Part shown: one piece after another, positions 15,340-23,553 of the stretch
How positions within the stretch are numbered: the stretch's first letter is position 1
Layout of the letters: every line of letters begins with the position of its first letter
Origin: Rhodococcus oxybenzonivorans
GTDB taxonomy: Bacteria > Actinomycetota > Actinomycetes > Mycobacteriales > Mycobacteriaceae
NCBI RefSeq assembly: GCF_003130705.1
Contig: NZ_CP021354.1
Span: forward strand, 5,828,001 to 5,892,000
DNA length: 64,000 nucleotides
Direction of reading: 5' to 3'
Translations under genes and position numbers: made by a program
Notes under the pieces: model-generated
Told to the model about the DNA's origin: nothing
The model's input: the letters and a program-made list of their open reading frames with translations, nothing else
The model's database searches: none

Positions 15340-16194
15340 CTAGAACGCCTCTGCAGTCCAGAGGTGGAAGAGGGCATACGCACGCCACGGCCGCCACGCC
15401 TCGGCGAGAGCGGCAGCTTCGCTGCCCTTACCCACGCCGAGTGCCCGCCTGAGAACGAGGTCGTCGGCAGGAAACGCGTCCGGGTCGCCGAGCACTCGCA
15501 CCGTCAGATAGTCCGCCGTCCACGGTCCGATTCCGGGCAGCGCGAGTACACCGGCCCGGAACTTCGCCGGTTCGGTGTCGGCGTCGAGCCGCAACCCGTC
15601 CGCGGCGGCGTGCGCAAGCGCATGCACAGTGCGTGCCCGGGCGCCGGTCACACCGATCGCGGAACGCAACTCCTCCGGCGATCGATCGGCCAGTACCTCG
15701 GGTGCGGGAAACGCACGGAACTCGCCGTGCACCGGTCGCCCGTAGGCAGCGACCAACCGGGCACCGAACGTCCGCGCTGCGGCGAGCGACACCTGCTGGC
15801 CCAGCACGGTAAGGACTGCGGTCTCGAAGCCGTCGACGCTGCCCAGCCGGCGGAGTCCCGGCCGCAAGGTCACCAGCGAAGCGAGTTCCGGGTGCCGGAC
15901 GAGTGCGGCGTCGATGACCAGCGGGTCTGCGTCCAAATCGAGCCAGCGGCGCACGATATCGGTCAACTCCCCGATATCGGCGGAATGTGCCGGGACGATG
16001 TGGGTCTCGACATGCCGTTTCTCGGGGCGGACGACAACGGTCACCAGGGCGGGTCCGTGCGCGGCGTTCACCACGCGTGTGTGGGCGCCGGTGTCGGGAT
16101 CGTGCCGCTCGAGACCGGCGATGGTGTGGGCTCGCAGTGCACTCCACAGCGGAGCGTGGGTGAAGGGGTCGCGGTAGGGCAGGAGAACCCTCAC
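15340..16194 (-). CDS. DNA-3-methyladenine glycosylase II, AlkA-like
   Basis: About 284 residues. The N-terminal AlkA_N-like domain (LLPYRDPFTHAPLWSALRAH) is followed by a helix-hairpin-helix glycosylase domain with LGQQVSLAAAR, the hairpin LPGIGPWTADYL and a catalytic Asp in FPADDLVL. It excises alkylated purines. The Ada-type AraC/methyl-acceptor part that is fused to some actinobacterial AlkA proteins is absent. The GTG at 16194 overlaps the stop of the upstream methyltransferase gene by 4 bp; the much longer open frame upstream runs through that gene in another frame and is not coding. Last gene of the alkylation-repair operon. Confidence 0.9.
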   Translation of the reverse strand: MRVLLPYRDPFTHAPLWSALRAHTIAGLERHDPDTGAHTRVVNAAHGPALVTVVVRPEKRHVETHIVPAHSADIGELTDIVRRWLDLDADPLVIDAALVRHPELASLVTLRPGLRRLGSVDGFETAVLTVLGQQVSLAAARTFGARLVAAYGRPVHGEFRAFPAPEVLADRSPEELRSAIGVTGARARTVHALAHAAADGLRLDADTEPAKFRAGVLALPGIGPWTADYLTVRVLGDPDAFPADDLVLRRALGVGKGSEAAALAEAWRPWRAYALFHLWTAEAF

Positions 16195-16796
16195 GCTGCG
16201 GCTTCCAACGTCAGTAGCAGGGACTTCGCTGCGGCCCCGCCCACGTACTGGCCGAGGCTGCCGTCGCTGCGCACCACTCGGTGGCAAGGCACCACCACTG
16301 GCAGAGGGTTTGTCGCGCAGGCGGTTCCGACGGCCCGCACGGCGCGGGGACTGCCCGCAGCGGCCGCGACGGTGGCGTAGCTCCACGTCTGGCCGTAGTG
16401 GATCTCGGGTAGGTGGGTGAGCACCTCCCGCCGGAAGCCCTTGGCCAGGCGGAAGTCGAGCGGGACGTCGAACGACGTGCGTTCCCCCCGGAAGTACTCC
16501 TCGAGTTCGCGGGCCACCGCGTCCAGCCGGGCCGGCGCGCGGAGTATCCGGGGACTGATGTGCTCGGCGAGTCTCTGCAACACGGCATCGTGGCCCTCGC
16601 CGGCGAAGGCGACACGCACCAGGCCACGGTCGGTCGCGGCCAGGAGCAGCGAACCGACAGGACTGTCCACGGTCCGGTACGCGACGTCGAGGAGTCCGGC
16701 GTCGTCGGCGGCGGCGGCGAGCCGGGTGCGGAGTCGTCGTTCGACATCGGAATCCGATACCGACAAGGCGTCGATGATGTCCGGAATGGTGTTCAT
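16191..16796 (-). CDS. ogt: Methylated-DNA-[protein]-cysteine S-methyltransferase with N-terminal extension
   Basis: Suicide repair protein of 201 residues. The C-terminal transferase core has YGQTWSY, RAVG and the acceptor Cys171 in VPCHRVV. Compared with the sister gene at 17290-17802 it carries about 32 extra N-terminal residues rich in charged helix (SDVERRLRTRLAAAADD), and its finger loop reads TACATNP rather than AANGKNP. Its ATG overlaps the stop of an ECF sigma gene by 4 bp, the position where an anti-sigma factor is usually encoded. A role as alkylation-sensing partner of that sigma factor is therefore conceivable (inference only); repair of O6-alkylguanine is the secure call. Confidence 0.88.
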   Translation of the reverse strand: MNTIPDIIDALSVSDSDVERRLRTRLAAAADDAGLLDVAYRTVDSPVGSLLLAATDRGLVRVAFAGEGHDAVLQRLAEHISPRILRAPARLDAVARELEEYFRGERTSFDVPLDFRLAKGFRREVLTHLPEIHYGQTWSYATVAAAAGSPRAVRAVGTACATNPLPVVVPCHRVVRSDGSLGQYVGGAAAKSLLLTLEAAA

Positions 16797-17299
16797 CCTC
16801 TTTCTCCACTCACTCTTTCTCCCAGCATCGAGATCGAGCGGGACCTACGCAGGGCCGCAATACCGTCGGCCGCGGCGCGTCTGGCAGCGTCCGGCGAGTT
16901 GCCGAGAATCACCGCGATGTCGGCGTAGGGCAATCCTGCCAAGTAGCGGTAGGCCACGGCTGCGCGTTGTTTCATGGGCAAGGCACCCACCGCCTCCCAC
17001 AATTCGGGGTCGCCGCTTCCGGGCAGCCCGCGGTCGGTGGTCTGCTCGGGAACGTGATCCGTGGGAACGGCCCGGCGTTCCCGGGCCCGAATGTGATCGA
17101 GCGCCTTGCGGTGCGCGATGGTCACGAGCCAGGCCTCGACGTTACTTTCAGGCCGCAGATCGGGATACGCGCGCATGGCGGCGAGAAACGTGTCCGACCA
17201 GGCGTCTTCGGCGTCGACCGGGCCGACCACCGCCCGGCAGACCCGCAACACCGTGGGGCCGTGCTCGGCCACGATCTGCTCGAACGGAATCAGGCCCAT
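16793..17299 (-). CDS. ECF-type RNA polymerase sigma factor
   Basis: A 168-residue sigma-70 family protein of the extracytoplasmic-function class. Region 2 is residues 5-75 ([27 protein letters not shown], then [18 protein letters not shown]). Region 4 is about 100-150 ([31 protein letters not shown], then the helix-turn-helix). No zinc-finger anti-sigma gene is adjacent; instead it sits between two alkyltransferase genes, overlapping the upstream one by 10 bp and the downstream one by 4 bp. The start at MGLIPFEQ (17299) is chosen because the longer frame would run back through the upstream gene. It may direct transcription of the repair operon in response to alkylation damage (inference). 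Confidence 0.85.
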   Translation of the reverse strand: MGLIPFEQIVAEHGPTVLRVCRAVVGPVDAEDAWSDTFLAAMRAYPDLRPESNVEAWLVTIAHRKALDHIRARERRAVPTDHVPEQTTDRGLPGSGDPELWEAVGALPMKQRAAVAYRYLAGLPYADIAVILGNSPDAARRAAADGIAALRRSRSISMLGERVSGERG

Positions 17300-17802
17300 C
17301 GGCTCAGCCGGATTCCCGCCCGTTCCGCTTCGCGGGTCAGCAGGAAACGCTTGCGGTCGAGCCCTCCCGCATACCCCGTGAGGCTGCCGTCGGTTCCGAC
17401 GACCCGGTGGCACGGAACGATGATGCTGATGGGATTCTTGCCGTTCGCCGCGGCCACCGCCCGGATGGCCGTGGGACTCCCGAGCGCCGCCGCCAATTCC
17501 CGGTACGTCCACGTCTGCCCGTACGGGATGGTCCGCAGCGTGTCCCATACCCGCTGTTGAAACGGTGTGCCGCGGGCGGCGAGAGGCAGCGTGAACTCGG
17601 TGCGTCCACCGTCGAAGTACTCGGTGAGTTGTGTCGCGGCAGCCTCGAAACCCCCGTCGCCGCGTTCACCGAAAGTCGCGACATCGGGCTGATGCCGATG
17701 TTCGGCCATGTAGATGCCGCTGAGAACCCCGTCCACGCTGACCAGCGTGAGGGGACCGATCGGGGAATCGATGACGGTGTGTGCTGCTCGTTCGGCATTC
17801 AC
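17290..17802 (-). CDS. ogt: Methylated-DNA-[protein]-cysteine S-methyltransferase
   Basis: Canonical Ogt/MGMT of 170 residues. The N-terminal ribonuclease-like domain is short (from [10 protein letters not shown]). The DNA-binding domain has [23 protein letters not shown], the Arg finger [11 protein letters not shown] and acceptor Cys131 in VPCHRVVG. It removes O6-methyl groups from guanine. First gene of the leftward alkylation-repair operon (ogt, sigma, second ogt, alkA). The region upstream holds the divergent promoter area and a strong hairpin at 17876-17924. Confidence 0.93.
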   Translation of the reverse strand: MNAERAAHTVIDSPIGPLTLVSVDGVLSGIYMAEHRHQPDVATFGERGDGGFEAAATQLTEYFDGGRTEFTLPLAARGTPFQQRVWDTLRTIPYGQTWTYRELAAALGSPTAIRAVAAANGKNPISIIVPCHRVVGTDGSLTGYAGGLDRKRFLLTREAERAGIRLSRWA

Positions 17803-17875
17803 GGGAACAATCCTTCCAGGTGTGCTGACCTCTGACAGGTAGACGCCTGGTAACGCCGAAACGTGAGATCACCCC

Positions 17876-17924
17876 GATGCCCCATTCTCGCGGGGCCGTC
17901 GTGAGACGGCCCCGCGAGGGCATC
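17876..17924. repeat. Perfect 14-bp hairpin between divergent genes
   Basis: Arms 17887-17900 and 17905-17918 (CTCGCGGGGCCGTC and its complement) enclose the loop GTGA. Outer arms GATGCC/GGCATC (17876-17881, 17919-17924) extend it with a small bulge. It lies between the leftward ogt start (17802) and the rightward ATG at 17940, in the probable 5' leader of the latter. There is no T-run on either side, so it is more likely a leader structure or a dispersed repeat than a terminator. Confidence 0.6.
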
Positions 17925-17939
17925 AGGCAGGATGTGGGA

Positions 17940-18494
17940 ATGGCTCTCGCATTCCCCAGCCCCGACGACCTCGTGCGCACCGCCACGGGTATGGCCCGCT
18001 GGTCGATGGACACCGCTGGTTTCGCTGCCTCACTCCCCGATCGAGTCGCCGCGCTGCTCGACCGAGTGGAGGTGCTCATCACCCGGATCGAGACAATCAG
18101 CGAACGCGCCGAAATGGCCGTCGCCAAGGCGAACGAGGTAGCCGACCGAGCCGCGACCGTGGTCACCTCGAGCACGGAGGTGTCCACCTCGGCTCAGACC
18201 CTGATCGGCCTGTACGAGCCGCTCGCAACCAAGGCGGCGCCGATGGCGGCACGGTTCGTCGACGACCTGTCGGAGGACGAGATTCATGCGGCGATCGGGT
18301 TGGTGAATCATCTTCCCGAGCTGACACTGCGTATGGAGGGGTTGCTGCCCATCCTCGCCAGCCTCGACACGGTGTCCCCGGAGATTCACCTGCTCCTCGA
18401 GGAAGTGCAGGGTGTGCGTCAGGCGATCCAGGGCGTTCCCGGCTTCAGATTCTTCCGTAAGCGCGGCGAAGCGAAAGAGGACGACGAGGTCTGA
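17940..18494 (+). CDS. Helical hypothetical protein with coiled-coil segment
   Basis: About 184 residues with no family I can name. Residues 15-110 form long amphipathic helices (RVAALLDRVEVLITRIETISERAEMAVAKANEVADRA), likely a coiled coil. A second helical part carries LPELTLRMEGLLPILASL, and a basic-acidic tail follows (FRKRGEAKEDDEV). There is no signal peptide or membrane helix. The repeating small and acidic residues are reminiscent of phasins or apolipoprotein-like actinobacterial proteins, but that is only an impression. ATG 17940 is preferred; the longer frame from 17877 would translate through the hairpin. Confidence 0.7.
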   Translation: MALAFPSPDDLVRTATGMARWSMDTAGFAASLPDRVAALLDRVEVLITRIETISERAEMAVAKANEVADRAATVVTSSTEVSTSAQTLIGLYEPLATKAAPMAARFVDDLSEDEIHAAIGLVNHLPELTLRMEGLLPILASLDTVSPEIHLLLEEVQGVRQAIQGVPGFRFFRKRGEAKEDDEV

Positions 18495-18501
18495 CGTCTA
18501 C

Positions 18502-19239
18502 TCAAGCCCGGTACCCGTCCGTTCCCGCGCGCCCGACGACGATCTTGGGCACCACCGCGCGGGACGACAGTCGCAGCAGCGCATCGACCAGTTCGACGAT
18601 GTCGTTTACCTCGATCATCGACTCCGGCGGAATCTTGTCGTGGGTCCACGCGGACATGTCGGTGTCGACGAACGCGGGAGCCAGGGCGGTAGCGGACACT
18701 CCGTTGCCCGACTCCTCCACGTTCAGTGTCTCGACCAGTGACATCAGGGCGGCTTTGGTGGCCCCGTAGACGGCCAGTCCCGCTTCGGCGTAGACGCCGG
18801 TGATCGAGGCCAAGGCGATGACCTTGGCGCCTTTCGCCGGATTCTCGGTCGCGGCGGTCCGGAGCATCGGCAGCGCCTGTTGCAGCAAGCTGAACGGGGC
18901 CCGCAGATTCACATCGACGCTCTTGGTGAAGCGGCGCATCGGAAACTCGCCGATCGGCCCGGCCGTCCCCACACCTGCGTTGAGCACCAACGCATTCAGT
19001 GAACCGAAGGTGTCGGCATGCGCGGTTACCACGCGGCCGGCGGAGGCTTCATCGGCGAGGTCGCCGGCCACGACGACCACCTCTTTCGCGCCGGCCGCGC
19101 GCAGCTCGGCTGCCACGACCTCGAGACGCTCGGCGTCACGAGCACTGAGGGTCAGCCCGTAGCCCGCTTCGGCGAGGCGGGTGGCGATACCGCGACCGAT
19201 TCCGCGCGATGCTCCCGTGATCAGTGCAGACCTGCTCAT
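18502..19239 (-). CDS. Short-chain dehydrogenase/reductase (SDR)
   Basis: Cytosolic classical SDR of 245 residues. It has the NAD(P)-binding TGASRGIGRGIA motif near residue 8, a structural NAG in LNAGVG, catalytic Ser in ALASITG and the YGATK catalytic pair. Arg after the first strand (SARDAERL) suggests NADPH preference. It is convergent with the coiled-coil gene (7 bp apart) and follows the frameshifted phosphotransferase with 4 bp overlap, so it is the last gene of the leftward acyl-CoA dehydrogenase operon. Substrate unknown. Confidence 0.87.
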   Translation of the reverse strand: MSRSALITGASRGIGRGIATRLAEAGYGLTLSARDAERLEVVAAELRAAGAKEVVVVAGDLADEASAGRVVTAHADTFGSLNALVLNAGVGTAGPIGEFPMRRFTKSVDVNLRAPFSLLQQALPMLRTAATENPAKGAKVIALASITGVYAEAGLAVYGATKAALMSLVETLNVEESGNGVSATALAPAFVDTDMSAWTHDKIPPESMIEVNDIVELVDALLRLSSRAVVPKIVVGRAGTDGYRA

Positions 19240-20262
19240 GCGGACTTCCCCTTCAGTGCGCGCAGTCCGGCGTCGACGAGCGCGGGCACCGCCTCACCAG
19301 CCTTGTCGAATCCCTCGGCCGCCGTGGCACCCGCGCGGTACCGGTGGTGGATGCCCTGGGCAATGACGGCCAGTTTGAAATTGGCCAATGCCAGGTAGAA
19401 GTTCCAATTCTTCAGTTCGCGACCGGACGCCACGGTGTACCGCTGGGCCAGATCGTCGGCGGACGGCATCCGCGGACTCGTCCACGCCGCTGCTTCACCG
19501 AGCACGAGGTCGAAGGCGGGCGCGCGATAGACGCACATCAACGCGACGTCGGTGAGAGGGTCGCCGAGAGTCGAGAGTTCCCAGTCCACTACCGCCGCAA
19601 CCTTGGTCACGTCTGCCGCCGACAGGATGGTGTTGTCGATCCGGTAGTCGCCGTGCACGATCGACGACTCCGACCGGTCGGGCACGGATTCCGCGAGAGC
19701 AGCGTGCAGACGATCGACGTCGGCCGAATCCTCGGTCTTGACCCTGGCCCACTGGCCCGCCCACAGCTTCACCTGCCGGGCGACGTATCCGTCGGGGCGC
19801 CCGAACTCTCCCAGGCCGACGGCCTGATAGTCCACGTTGTGCAGGTCACCGATCACCCGGACCAATTCGTCCACACAGGAGTCGATTTCGTTGTCGGACA
19901 GTACATCGAACTCCGACTGGGTGCGGATCACCTGTCCCGTGACGTGTTCGACGACGGTGAAGGGGGGCCCCCATCACGCTGTTGTCCTCACACAGCGCCA
20001 CCGTGGCTGCGACGGGAACGCTCGTGCCCTGCAGCGCCGACGTGACCCGGTATTCGCGGGCCACGTCGTGCGCGGACGGTGTGAGCCCCGCGGTGGGCGG
20101 CCTTCGCAGCACCCACCGCGAGGAGTCGTCGAAAATTGTGTAGGTGAGGTTGGACTTTCCGCCGGAGATCAGTTCGGCCCGCAGTTCGCCGTCGAGCGAA
20201 ACCTGCGACTCCGTCAGGAACTTCTCCAGGGCAACGAGGTCGAGCCCGCGATGCTCGGTCAT
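19236..20262 (-). pseudogene. Aminoglycoside-phosphotransferase-like kinase (acyl-CoA dehydrogenase-associated), frameshifted
   Basis: The gene is split into two frames. The upstream part (from 20262, MTEHRGLDLVALEKFL) has the nucleotide-binding GGKSNLTYTI and WVLRRPP. The downstream part (to 19236) has the catalytic loop HGDYRIDN and the metal-binding DWELSTLGDP. The frames join at a run of six C beside five G on the coding strand (near 19962-19972). Removing one C restores a continuous protein of about 341 residues reading VMGAPFTVVEHVTGQVIRT, the expected family sequence. The family (FadE-associated, ACAD10/11 kinase-like) works with acyl-CoA dehydrogenases on hydroxyacyl substrates, and one is adjacent. 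Either a true mutation or a homopolymer sequencing error. Confidence 0.85.
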
Positions 20263-21473
20263 GCCCCCGCCTCCCGCGCCGCTTTCTTCGCGGCACCGAT
20301 GACGCGCTTGGCGATCGCCCAGCGATGTACCTCGGACGGGCCGTCGTACACCCGGAACGGACGCACCTCACGGGAGAGCCGTGCGAGCGGCAGATCGCCG
20401 GACACACCGAGACCACCACACATCTGGATCGAGCGGTCGACGATCCGGAAGATCGCCTCTGCGGCATAGGTCTTGGCGATGGACGTGGCGTTGCTCGCGT
20501 GCCCGCCCTGATCGAGTTCCCAGCACGCCTGTGTCAGCAACGCACGAGTAGCGGCAATGTCGATCTCGTTGTCCGCGACCATCTTCTGGACCATGCCCAG
20601 ATCGCCCAGCTTGCCGCCGAACCCTTCACGCCGAGCGACGTGGGCCACCGCGACATCGTGACCGCGCCGCGCCGCACCGAGCCAGCGCATGACGTGCGTC
20701 ATCCGGGCCGGGCCGAGCCGCACCTGCGCGTAGGCGAATCCCTCGTCCACCTCACCGAGCACACCGCTGTCGGGTATGAAGAGATCGTCGAAGAACACCT
20801 CGCAGTGGCCTCCGATCATCGCCCGGTCGAGCGTGTCGATGTGCCGGCCCACTTTCAGACCGGGCACGTCGGCTGGGGTGAGGAACATGGTGGCGCCGCC
20901 GCGATCGCCGGGCTGCCCCGACGTGCGCGCGAAAATGATGAAGAATCCGGCACCGTCGGCACCGGTGATGAAGTACTTGTGCCCGTTGATCTTCCACCCG
21001 CCGGGCACCTTCTCGGCCCTCGTGGTCAATGCCGACGGATCGGACCCGGCGCCCGGGGAGGGCTCGGTCATGGCGAAAGCCGACCGCACGTCACCGTGGG
21101 CAAGGGGAGCGAGGAACTGCTCCTTCTGCTCCGCACTGGCGATGTGCGCGAGCATGTGGACGTTGCCCTCGTCGGGCGCGCCGATGTTGAGGGCGATCGG
21201 GCCGAACAACGAGTAACCGGCTTCCTCGAAGACCGGGGCCCGGTCCGTCATGTTCAACCCGTGTCCGCCGTATTCGACGGGAGCGTGCGGGGCGAAGACA
21301 CCGGCCTCCTTGGCGGCCTTCTGCAGCTCGACCCGCAGGGTGTCGCCACCTGCCGCGGTGATGTCGCCGCCGTGTTCGTCCTCGACAGGCAGCACCACCT
21401 CACGGGTGAACGCCCTGGTCTTCTCGACCAGCGCCGTCACCTCCGGCGCATAGGTCAGATCGATCGCCACCAC
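20259..21473 (-). CDS. Acyl-CoA dehydrogenase, ACAD10/11-like
   Basis: Flavoprotein of 404 residues for alpha,beta-dehydrogenation of an acyl-CoA. FAD-binding segments AFAMTEPSPGAGSDPSAL and KYFITGADGAGF are clear. The C-terminal motif reads RVYDGPSEVHRW, with Asp where medium-chain enzymes have the catalytic Glu, as seen in the ACAD10/11 type. The overlap with the phosphotransferase gene (4 bp) supports a kinase-plus-dehydrogenase pair acting on 4- or 3-hydroxyacyl-CoA (family knowledge; substrate not shown). Starts 94 bp downstream of the TetR gene, with an operator-like palindrome in the gap. Confidence 0.9.
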   Translation of the reverse strand: MVAIDLTYAPEVTALVEKTRAFTREVVLPVEDEHGGDITAAGGDTLRVELQKAAKEAGVFAPHAPVEYGGHGLNMTDRAPVFEEAGYSLFGPIALNIGAPDEGNVHMLAHIASAEQKEQFLAPLAHGDVRSAFAMTEPSPGAGSDPSALTTRAEKVPGGWKINGHKYFITGADGAGFFIIFARTSGQPGDRGGATMFLTPADVPGLKVGRHIDTLDRAMIGGHCEVFFDDLFIPDSGVLGEVDEGFAYAQVRLGPARMTHVMRWLGAARRGHDVAVAHVARREGFGGKLGDLGMVQKMVADNEIDIAATRALLTQACWELDQGGHASNATSIAKTYAAEAIFRIVDRSIQMCGGLGVSGDLPLARLSREVRPFRVYDGPSEVHRWAIAKRVIGAAKKAAREAGA

Positions 21474-21502
21474 TACCTCCAGTCAATACGAACACCCGGA
21501 CC

Positions 21503-21522
21503 GACCGATCACTCGCTCGGTC
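21503..21522. promoter_or_regulatory. Operator-like inverted repeat upstream of acyl-CoA dehydrogenase
   Basis: Arms GACCGA and TCGGTC are separated by 8 bp, in the 94-bp gap between the TetR gene and the acyl-CoA dehydrogenase start. The position and symmetry suit a TetR-family repressor site controlling the downstream operon. The regulator encoded just upstream is the obvious candidate (inference). Confidence 0.45.
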
Positions 21523-21567
21523 GCATTGGAGTCGACGATCCCACAGGAACGTGACGTGGTCAAGACG

Positions 21568-22188
21568 TCAGTCGACAGCCCCTACCGTGCTACGAGCAAT
21601 CACCAGATACCGTTCGACGATTTCGTCGGGCGACAACGGCCCGTCCTCGCGGTACCACGTGGCGACCGAGACACACATCGTCACGACAGCACGGCTCGCA
21701 TCCTCCGGGAAGGGTGTCCGGAACAGGCCGGCTGCGACGCCGTCGCGCACGATGTCGTCGACCAGTTGCTGCTGCTCGTCCCGCAGGGCAATGTAAGCGT
21801 GCCTGCTGTCCGGCTCCATACTCCGCGTCTCCCGGGACGCCACGAAGGACTGTTCACGCCGATACATGTGAAAACGCAGCAGGGATTCAATCACCGCGTC
21901 GAACCGCTCGCCCGGAGTCGGCCCTGCCTCGGCGACGGCCGCGCGACTGCGGTCGAGCAGGTCACGCATCACCGCGTTGGTCAACCCCACGAGCAGTGCC
22001 TGCTTCGAGGGGTAGTGATGGTAAAGGCCGGGTACGGACAGTCCGGCACGGGCCGCGATCTCACGAATCGAGGCGCCGTCGTACCCTTTCTCGACGAACG
22101 CAGCCAGGGCGGCCGCCAAAACCTTGGACAACCCCTGGTCCGTGTATTCCCGCCACGAACTACCGGCCTCCGTGCCGTTAACCGTCAT
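21568..22188 (-). CDS. TetR-family transcriptional regulator
   Basis: 206 residues. The N-terminal helix-turn-helix (about 25-70) has the signature GASIREIAARAGLSVPGLYHHYPSKQALL. The C-terminal ligand domain is helical. It lies in a leftward series between an alcohol dehydrogenase gene (23 bp upstream) and the acyl-CoA dehydrogenase gene, so it probably represses this catabolic operon in response to an acyl-CoA or related ligand. Confidence 0.92.
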   Translation of the reverse strand: MTVNGTEAGSSWREYTDQGLSKVLAAALAAFVEKGYDGASIREIAARAGLSVPGLYHHYPSKQALLVGLTNAVMRDLLDRSRAAVAEAGPTPGERFDAVIESLLRFHMYRREQSFVASRETRSMEPDSRHAYIALRDEQQQLVDDIVRDGVAAGLFRTPFPEDASRAVVTMCVSVATWYREDGPLSPDEIVERYLVIARSTVGAVD

Positions 22189-22211
22189 GGGACATACGGT
22201 AGAGCGTCCCC

Positions 22212-23339
22212 TCAGTAGTCGTCGTCCGAGTACACGATCAGCCCACGCAGGTTCTTCCCGTCGAGCATGTCCCGGTATCCGTCGTTGACCTGCTCGAGGC
22301 GATATGTCCGGGTCACCAACTCGTCGAGCTTCAGCGTTCCGTTGCGATAGAGGTCGAGGAGCGCTGGGATCTGCGACCTCGGGCCGACGCCGCCGAAGAT
22401 GGCGCCCTGCAACCGCTTCTGCAGCAAGGTGAGCTCGAAGAGACTGAGGGTCACCTGCGTGTCTGCCGCGCTACCCATTCCCGTCACCACCACTTGGCCG
22501 CCCTTGCCGGTGATGCTCATCGCCGGCTGAATCATGTCGCCTTCGATCTCACCGACCGTGATGATCGTGACCTCGGCCATCCGCCCCCAGGTGATCTCGC
22601 CGATCGTCGGAGCCGCCTCCTCGACCGATGCGAACACATGGGTGGCACCGAATTCCTTCGCCTTCTGCCGCTTGAACTCCACCGGATCGATGGCGACGAC
22701 GAAACGCGCGCCGGCACTGGCCGCGCCCTGCACCGAATTGATGCCGACACCACCGACGCCGATGACCACGACGGTGTCACCGACCTGCGTTCCACCGATC
22801 TGCGTGGCCGAGCCCCATCCGGTCGAGACGCCGCAGCCGAGGAGCGCCGCCTTGTCGAGAGGGATGTCGTTCTCGATCTTGATGACCGACGCCTCGCTCA
22901 CCGTCACGTAGGGGGAGAAGGTGCCGAGCAGACACATCTGCAGAACAGGCTCACCGCCCAGGGTGACCCGGAAGGTCTTATCGGCGATCGCCTGCCCGGT
23001 GAGGAGACCGGCACCCTCGTCGCAGATGTTCTGCATGCCCTTCGCACAGGAACGGCATCGTCCGCACGCCGGGACGAAGGCGAGGACCACGTGGTCCCCT
23101 TCGGCAAGATTCGACACTCCTGGGCCCACCTTGGTCACCACGCCTGCGCCCTCGTGGCCGCCCAGGACCGGAAAGAAGGGCAGGGGCGTGGCCCCGGTCC
23201 GCAGGTGCTCATCCGAGTGACACAACCCTGATGCCGCCAGACGGATCTGCACCTCCCCCGAAACCGGATCGCCGAGTTCGATCTCCTCGATCTCCCAGGG
23301 CTGCCCGATGCCTTTGATGACCGCTGCTTTCGTCTTCAC
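22212..23339 (-). CDS. Zn-dependent (NDMA-type) alcohol dehydrogenase
   Basis: About 375 residues of the medium-chain dehydrogenase family. Catalytic zinc ligands lie in GLCHSDEH and GGHEGAG. A structural-zinc loop has four Cys (CGRCRSCAKGMQNIC), and the Rossmann motif is GVGGVGINSVQ. The length and CGVSTGWGSA pattern fit the actinobacterial NDMA-dependent alcohol dehydrogenases with tightly bound cofactor. The start is placed at GTG 23339, which has GAGGAG just upstream; the ATG at 23375 adds 12 residues without a good ribosome site. Oxidises an alcohol whose product may feed the downstream acyl-CoA genes. Confidence 0.88.
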   Translation of the reverse strand: MKTKAAVIKGIGQPWEIEEIELGDPVSGEVQIRLAASGLCHSDEHLRTGATPLPFFPVLGGHEGAGVVTKVGPGVSNLAEGDHVVLAFVPACGRCRSCAKGMQNICDEGAGLLTGQAIADKTFRVTLGGEPVLQMCLLGTFSPYVTVSEASVIKIENDIPLDKAALLGCGVSTGWGSATQIGGTQVGDTVVVIGVGGVGINSVQGAASAGARFVVAIDPVEFKRQKAKEFGATHVFASVEEAAPTIGEITWGRMAEVTIITVGEIEGDMIQPAMSITGKGGQVVVTGMGSAADTQVTLSLFELTLLQKRLQGAIFGGVGPRSQIPALLDLYRNGTLKLDELVTRTYRLEQVNDGYRDMLDGKNLRGLIVYSDDDY

Positions 23340-23553
23340 GCCGACTCCTCGAGAAGGAAATATGGCCTGGATCACACCTACGTCGGAGTCTGCCTGAACT
23401 GTTCTCGCCGTGCAGCAAAATCAGCCGCGCACGGACGGCCCAAGAAGGAAGGGGGACCCGGCGACGCCCTGCTTCGGTACCGGGAGTTCACTAGAGTTGA
23501 GCGAGGTCGCCCAGATCGACAGTCATTTCCGACAGAGAGCCAGGGACCACCCG

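Noticed and set aside
15340..16809. 489-codon frame suggesting an Ogt-AlkA fusion
   Set aside because: The upstream portion is the ogt gene read in the wrong frame; a GTG at 16194 with the usual 4-bp overlap gives the normal AlkA.
17876..17924. Intrinsic terminator
   Set aside because: It lies upstream of both divergent genes and has no T-run.
19962..19972. Programmed ribosomal frameshift in the phosphotransferase gene
   Set aside because: No canonical slippery heptamer with downstream structure was evident, and homologues of this family are not known to need one; mutation or homopolymer error is simpler.
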